From: Streptomyces termitum
GTDB taxonomy: Bacteria > Actinomycetota > Actinomycetes > Streptomycetales > Streptomycetaceae
DNA length: 64,000 nucleotides
Direction of reading: 5' to 3'
NCBI RefSeq assembly: GCF_014650175.1
Contig: NZ_BMUL01000002.1
Coordinates: 591,926-655,925, forward strand
This document shows positions 59,642-64,000 of this stretch, one piece after another. The notes under the pieces were generated by a model. That model saw only the letters and a program-made list of their open reading frames with translations, was not told the DNA's origin and searched no databases. Every line of letters starts with the position of its first letter. Position 1 is the stretch's first letter. The translations under genes and the position numbers were made by a program.

Positions 59642-61613
59642 CTGTGCCGTCCTCCCGCTCCGCGTTCCCCGCCGGGGTACGGCCCCGGTCCCGTTCCGTC
59701 TCCGATGCCGTCCGGGCCACCACCCGCGCCCCGCTCCCGGGGAGCGCCGCCGGGTCGATGGCCGCCGTCGGCGGCGCCGGGATCCGGGGCGGCACGGCGG
59801 GCAGCGCGGACCGCTCGGCCGTCTGCTGGCCGGGCAGCACGGCCGGGCGCCCGGCCTGCTCCCGGTTGCGCCGGGAGTCCTCGGGCTCCAGCGGTATCGG
59901 CGAGCCCCGCAGCGGCTCGTCGGCCGTGCGCGGCAGGGTGAGGCGGAACTGCGAGCCGCCGCCCGGCTCGCCCCAGGCCTGGAGCCAGCCGCCGTGCAGC
60001 CGGGCGTCCTCCACCGCGATCGACAGGCCGAGGCCCGTCCCGCCGGTGGTGCGGGCGCGGGCCGGGTCGGCCCGCCAGAAGCGGTTGAAGACCCGGGTGG
60101 CCTCGCCGGGCTTCAGGCCGACGCCGTAGTCGCGTACGGCGACGGCGACGGCCCCGCCGGCCGCGGCCAGCTTCACCACCACGTCCCGGCCCTCGCCGTG
60201 CTCGACGGCGTTGACCACCAGGTTGCGCAGCACGCGCTCGACCCGGCGGGCGTCGGCCTCGGCCACCACCGGCTGCTCGTCGCCGAGGACGACGATCCGG
60301 GTGCCCTTGCGCTCGGCGAGCGGCTCGGCGCCGCCGATGACCCGGCGCACCACCTGCCGCAGGTCGATCGGCTCGGCCTCCAGGGCGGCGGCGCCCGCGT
60401 CGAAGCGGCTGATCTCCAGCAGGTCCGCGAGGAGCGACTCGAAGCGGTCGAGCTGGTCGCCGAGGAGTTCGGCGGACCGCGCGGTCACCGGATCGAAGTC
60501 GACGCGGGCCTCGTGGATGACGTCGGCCGCCATCCGGACGGTGGTGAGCGGGGTCCGCAGTTCGTGCGAGACGTCGGAGACGAAGCGCCGCTGCATCCGC
60601 GACAGCTCCTCCAGCTGCTGGATCTTGAGCTGGAGGTTCTGCGCCATCTTGTTGAAGGCTTCGCCGAGGCGCGCGATGTCGTCCTCGCCGGTGACCTTCA
60701 TGCGCTCCTGGAGCCGGCCGGCGGAGAGCCGCTCGGCGATCCCGGCCGCCATCCGCACCGGCGTGACGACCTGCCGGACCATGAACCAGGCGATCACCCC
60801 GAGCAGCACCATCACGAACAGCCCGGCGGTGGCCAGGGTCCGCTTCACCAGGTCGAGGGAGTCCTCCTCCTGCGACAGCGGGAAGAGGTAGTAGAGCTCG
60901 TACTGCTTGCCCTCGGCGTCGTTGAGCCGCTTGCCGATCACGAGTCCCGGCTCGGAGGGCTTGTCGCTGGTGTAGTGGATCCGCCCGAACTTCTGGAAGG
61001 TGTTGCCGCCCTGCGCCACCTCGTGCCGCAGTTCCGCGGGGACGGAGCGGGCCGGGTCGACCTCGCCGGAGGCGCGGGCGCCCCGGCTGGCGGTGTCGCC
61101 GGTGTCCAGCGACAGCGCGACCACGTTGAACGCGCTCTGCCCGCCGCTGGCGAGCTGCTCGACGAGCGTGGAGCGCCAGTTGACCGACGAGCCGGCCCGG
61201 ACGCCGTCCTGGCCGGGCCCGGACGGCGTGGTCGCCGCCCGGTCCTGCGCGGCGGAGAAACCGCCCGCGGCCTGGCTCTGGGCGGCCTTCTCCTTGGTTT
61301 CGAGGAAGCCGTTGCGGACCTGTCCGACGACGACGAGGCCCAGCAGCAGCACCACGCCCAGCGACATCAGGAGCGTGCCCGCGACGATCCGGAGCTGGAT
61401 GCTCCGCCGCCACAGCCGGACCGCCGGCAGCAGCGGCCGGCGCACCAGCCGGGCCACGATCCGGAAGACCCGGCCGCCCGGCGTCCCGTCCTGGAGGAAC
61501 GGTCCGCCGCGCCAGGGGCGACCGGAGCGGGAACCCCCCCGTCCCGGTCCGGCAGCCCGCCCCGTACGGACCTCGGTGTCCCCGGCCCCCGGAGCAGTAC
61601 CGCCCGTGCTCAT
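59631..61613 (-). CDS. mtrB: Sensor histidine kinase MtrB
   Basis: 660 residues. Two membrane segments (~85-105 and ~283-303) flank a ~180-residue external domain; HAMP, HisKA with SDVSHELRTPLT, and HATPase with GGTGLGLS follow. Partner of MtrA; a C-terminal ~90-residue tail is Pro/Ala-rich. MtrAB controls cell-wall hydrolases, chaplin and developmental genes in Streptomyces. One nucleotide separates its ATG from the mtrA stop. Confidence 0.96.
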   Translation of the reverse strand: MSTGGTAPGAGDTEVRTGRAAGPGRGGSRSGRPWRGGPFLQDGTPGGRVFRIVARLVRRPLLPAVRLWRRSIQLRIVAGTLLMSLGVVLLLGLVVVGQVRNGFLETKEKAAQSQAAGGFSAAQDRAATTPSGPGQDGVRAGSSVNWRSTLVEQLASGGQSAFNVVALSLDTGDTASRGARASGEVDPARSVPAELRHEVAQGGNTFQKFGRIHYTSDKPSEPGLVIGKRLNDAEGKQYELYYLFPLSQEEDSLDLVKRTLATAGLFVMVLLGVIAWFMVRQVVTPVRMAAGIAERLSAGRLQERMKVTGEDDIARLGEAFNKMAQNLQLKIQQLEELSRMQRRFVSDVSHELRTPLTTVRMAADVIHEARVDFDPVTARSAELLGDQLDRFESLLADLLEISRFDAGAAALEAEPIDLRQVVRRVIGGAEPLAERKGTRIVVLGDEQPVVAEADARRVERVLRNLVVNAVEHGEGRDVVVKLAAAGGAVAVAVRDYGVGLKPGEATRVFNRFWRADPARARTTGGTGLGLSIAVEDARLHGGWLQAWGEPGGGSQFRLTLPRTADEPLRGSPIPLEPEDSRRNREQAGRPAVLPGQQTAERSALPAVPPRIPAPPTAAIDPAALPGSGARVVARTASETERDRGRTPAGNAEREDGTGER

Positions 61614-61614
61614 A

Positions 61615-62292
61615 TCAGCTCGGTCCCGCCTTGTAGCCGACGCCCCGGACGGTCACCACGATCTCCGGCCGCTCCGGGTCCTTCTCGACCTTCGAGCGCA
61701 GCCGCTGGACGTGCACGTTGACCAGCCGGGTGTCGGCCGCGTGCCGGTAGCCCCACACCTGCTCCAGGAGCACCTCGCGGGTGAACACCTGCCACGGCTT
61801 GCGCGCGAGCGCCACCAGCAGGTCGAACTCCAGCGGCGTCAGGGCGATGGACTGCCCGTCCCGCTTCACCGAGTGCCCGGCGACGTCGATGACGAGGTCG
61901 CCGATGGCGAGCTGCTCCGGCGCGGGCTCCTCGGACCTCCGCAGCCGCGCCCGGATCCGGGCGACCAGCTCCTTCGGCTTGAACGGCTTGACGATGTAGT
62001 CGTCGGCCCCGGACTCCAGGCCCACGACCACGTCCACGGTGTCGCTCTTGGCCGTGAGCATCACGATGGGCACGCCGGACTCGGCCCTGATGAGCCGGCA
62101 CACCTCGATGCCGTCCCGTCCGGGCAGCATGAGGTCCAGCAGCACCAGGTCCGGCTTGGCCTCCCGGAATGCGGCGAGAGCCTTGTCGCCGTCCGCGACG
62201 AACGACGGCTCGAACCCTTCACCCTTCAGCACGATCCCGAGCATCTCGGCCAGTGCGGTGTCGTCGTCGACGACGAGAACGCGTCCCTTCAT
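61615..62292 (-). CDS. mtrA: Response regulator MtrA
   Basis: 225 residues. Receiver with Asp53 (LVLLDLMLPGRDG) and OmpR-type winged helix with RLVNVHVQRLRSKVEKDP. Essential or near-essential in mycobacteria; represses development and secondary metabolism genes in Streptomyces. First gene of mtrA-mtrB-lpqB. A 14-bp palindrome lies ~42 bp upstream of the ATG. Confidence 0.97.
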   Translation of the reverse strand: MKGRVLVVDDDTALAEMLGIVLKGEGFEPSFVADGDKALAAFREAKPDLVLLDLMLPGRDGIEVCRLIRAESGVPIVMLTAKSDTVDVVVGLESGADDYIVKPFKPKELVARIRARLRRSEEPAPEQLAIGDLVIDVAGHSVKRDGQSIALTPLEFDLLVALARKPWQVFTREVLLEQVWGYRHAADTRLVNVHVQRLRSKVEKDPERPEIVVTVRGVGYKAGPS

Positions 62293-62748
62293 ATCGACAT
62301 CATCCCATTTCCGTATCAGTCCCGAGGGCGCTGGTGAGGTACCTCACTGACCTGCGGCGACGCCCTAGATCATCCGCGGTGACCGACCGTGTTCATGGGG
62401 TTCGACACCCGTCATGCCCCCACCCCCGTGGCCCCCGTACCGCCCTGAACCGTACCGCGTGCCGCCGCCCCCACCTATGGAAAGCCCCACACCCTCTGGC
62501 CAGAACCTCACCCTCCAGCGTTCCCTCACGGCCCCGGGAGCCGCCGGGGAGGGCTTCCGACCCACCTGGTCGGGTACGTCCCTTCCGCCCCCGTCCGGGC
62601 CGCGGGGAAGGTGCTCCCGGCCCGGCGGCGGCCGGGGAGCCGCGTGACACGATGGCAGCCGGCCAGCCGCCCGCACCGTGGACGGCCGCCGTGACCGAGC
62701 CGGTTCGCCGACCGGCACCGCGACCCGATCCCTTCGAGGTGGACGACC
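62293..62748. other. Divergent promoter spacer, mtrA and membrane protein
   Basis: 456 bp with the mtrA palindrome at 62334-62347 and C/G-rich sequence elsewhere. No gene is supported; frames crossing it are composition-driven. Confidence 0.5.
62334..62347. promoter_or_regulatory. Perfect 14-bp palindrome upstream of mtrA
   Basis: GTGAGGTACCTCAC, 42-55 bp before the mtrA ATG. It does not look like the direct-repeat MtrA box, so another regulator is more likely. It lies at a position that could overlap the mtrA promoter. Confidence 0.5.
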
Positions 62749-63861
62749 GTGAACGACACTCCGGGCCGGAACACGCCCGGATCCTCTCCTTCCGACGACC
62801 AGGACGGCTCCGCCCCCCGGTGGTCGGCGGACCGGCCGCCCGCCGGCCCGACCCCGCCCCCCGGCCAGAGCTGGGGAGCCCCGCCGCCGTACCCCGGCGG
62901 TCCGTACGGTTACGGGGCTCCGCCGGCGGCCCGGCCGGGCGTCATCCCGCTCCGTCCGCTGACCGTCGGCGAGATGCTCGAAGCCTCGATCACGACCCTG
63001 CGCCGCTACTGGCGCGTGGTGCTCCCGGTCACGGTCTCCGTCTCGGTGGTCACGCAGGCGGCACTGGTTCCGATCCAGCGTCACCTGGGTGTCGGGCAGC
63101 CGGTGTTGCACGCGGACGCGAGCCCGGCCGAGCAGATGGAGGCGGCATCCGACTACCTCCGCGCCTCCTTCGTCTCGTACGCCCCCTCCATGCTGATCAG
63201 CATCGCCGCGGGGGTCTTCACGGCGGCGATGCTGACCGTCGTCCTCAGCCGGGCCGTCCTGGGCCGTCCGGTCACGCTCGGGGAGGCGTGGCGCGAGGCG
63301 AGCCCCCGGCTTCCGTCGCTGCTGCTGCTCTCCCTGGCCCTGCCGCTCGGTGCCGCGCTGCTCGCCGTCGTCGCCATGGCCCCCGGCCTGCTGCTCGGCG
63401 GCGCCGGCGGCGTCCTGCTGGCCTTCCTGGGCGGTACGGGGGCCTTTCTGGTCTCCACGTGGCTGCTGATCCGCTTCAGCCTGGCGTCCCCGGCCCTGAT
63501 GCTGGAGCGCCAGGGCATCGTGGCGGCGCTCAAGCGCTCCGCGAAGCTGGTCCGGGGCACGTGGTGGCGGGTCTTCGGCATCACGGTCCTGACGCAGCTG
63601 CTCATCGTGCTGTTCACGGTGCTGCTGACGATCCCGTTCACGGCAATCGCCTTCTCGATCGGCGGTGTCGACGTCACGGACCTCGCCTCTTCGGGCTTCG
63701 AGACGAGTTGGACCTATCTGATCGTCATGGGGATCGGCGGTGTCGTCGCCGGCGCCCTCACCTACCCCGTGGCGGCCGGCGTCACGGTCCTCCTCTACGT
63801 GGACCAGCGCATCCGCCGCGAGGCCCTGGACCTCGAACTCTCCAAGGCCGCGGGCCTCTGA
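62749..63861 (+). CDS. Multi-pass membrane protein (glycerophosphoryl diester phosphodiesterase membrane domain-like)
   Basis: 370 residues from GTG with GAGGTGG upstream. A Pro/Gly-rich cytoplasmic N-terminus (~70 residues; PPPYPGGPYGYGAPP) is followed by ~6 membrane segments with a long Gly/Ala-rich helix pair. The IPLRPLTVGEMLEASITTLRR opening and FSLASPALMLERQGIVAALK segment are seen in a large actinobacterial membrane-protein family of unknown function. Between mtrA and the rRNA operon. No enzymatic residues visible. Confidence 0.82.
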   Translation: MNDTPGRNTPGSSPSDDQDGSAPRWSADRPPAGPTPPPGQSWGAPPPYPGGPYGYGAPPAARPGVIPLRPLTVGEMLEASITTLRRYWRVVLPVTVSVSVVTQAALVPIQRHLGVGQPVLHADASPAEQMEAASDYLRASFVSYAPSMLISIAAGVFTAAMLTVVLSRAVLGRPVTLGEAWREASPRLPSLLLLSLALPLGAALLAVVAMAPGLLLGGAGGVLLAFLGGTGAFLVSTWLLIRFSLASPALMLERQGIVAALKRSAKLVRGTWWRVFGITVLTQLLIVLFTVLLTIPFTAIAFSIGGVDVTDLASSGFETSWTYLIVMGIGGVVAGALTYPVAAGVTVLLYVDQRIRREALDLELSKAAGL

Positions 63862-63935
63862 CCGGCCCGCCCCCGCCGGCCCCGTCCACCGGGTCCGGCG
63901 GGGGGCTCCGGACCGTTCCGGGCCCGGAACGCAGA

Positions 63936-63964
63936 AAAGCCCCGCACCAGTGGTGCGGGGCTTT
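63936..63964. terminator. Bidirectional terminator, rRNA operon and membrane-protein gene
   Basis: AAAGCCCCGCACCA and its complement, 14 bp, ending in T-tracts on both strands. It lies 12 bp beyond the 5S rRNA 3' end. Confidence 0.9.
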
Positions 63965-63975
63965 CCCGGAATGAT

Positions 63976-64000
63976 TGTTCGGCGGTGTCCTACTCTCCCA
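63976..64000 (-). rRNA. rrf: 5S ribosomal RNA, 3' end only
   Basis: The minus strand reads GGGAGAGTAGGACACCGCC then GAACA, which is the conserved 3' part of actinobacterial 5S rRNA (helix I 3' strand). Only ~25 nt are inside the window; the rest of the rRNA operon is to the right. Confidence 0.92.

Overview
The window is a stretch of chromosome from a high-GC actinomycete, almost certainly a Streptomyces. The evidence is GC-saturated third positions, GTG and TTG starts, an mtrA-mtrB-lpqB operon, an ssrA/smpB/ftsEX block, tandem Ser/Thr kinases, NAD-glutamate dehydrogenase of the 180 kDa class and long-form HPF. From memory, the gene order matches the core-chromosome region of S. coelicolor around SCO294x-SCO301x (murA, hup, malic enzyme, helicase, nnaR/narK, smpB, ftsX/E, prfB, pkaB/pkaA, gdhB, secA, hpf, lpqB, mtrB, mtrA). 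I could not run a comparison. No prophage, CRISPR array, conjugative element or antibiotic cluster is visible. The window is mostly conserved core, with accessory features in intergenic regions and in repeat-bearing proteins.

Layout. 1-2623 (minus): a three-gene molybdenum hydroxylase operon (FAD, Fe-S and the start of the molybdopterin subunit); the Fe-S subunit has a very long low-complexity N-terminus. 2850-7597 (minus): a sugar ABC importer (binding protein, two permeases) ending in a GH20 beta-N-acetylhexosaminidase, with a DasR-box-like site upstream, so probably GlcNAc/chitooligosaccharide uptake. 7817-12501: DUF3039, YqgE, murA, hup and malic enzyme. 12502-12901: a candidate structured RNA plus a terminator. 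12902-18366: a HelD-type RNA polymerase helicase, a GNAT, and the nitrate pair nnaR/narK. 18477-22442: a divergent LysR/MFS pair and a secreted protein of unknown function. 22605-26504: tmRNA, smpB, an S41 protease, ftsX and ftsE (tmRNA tag and ribosome rescue, divisome). 26742-32860: a small zinc-ribbon membrane protein, a repeat-rich LAETG surface protein, prfB, and the kinases pkaB and pkaA.

33555-41269: a 1272-residue FHA/FtsK-like ATPase whose ATPase domain is split by 30-residue tandem repeats, then a TetR gene divergent from a polysaccharide-export ABC pair and a GT87-type glycosyltransferase, with two matching operator-like palindromes in the divergent spacer. 41336-49581: gdhB, a PfpI/DJ-1 protein, a HAD phosphatase, a small hypothetical protein and an Rv3235-like protein. 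49629-54511: secA, a GNAT and a YcaQ-type DNA glycosylase. 54586-54754 is a 169-bp MITE-like palindrome with perfect 25-bp ends; its right end supplies the stop codon of an orphan NarL-type response regulator. 55811-62292: hpf, comF, lpqB, mtrB, mtrA. 62749-64000: a membrane protein and the 3' end of a 5S rRNA gene, so an rRNA operon lies just beyond the right edge on the minus strand.

The observations most worth following up are the structured RNA at 12722-12808, the split FHA/FtsK ATPase, the MITE-like element at the response-regulator stop codon, the DasR-like box upstream of the GH20/ABC operon and the double operator upstream of the exporter operon.
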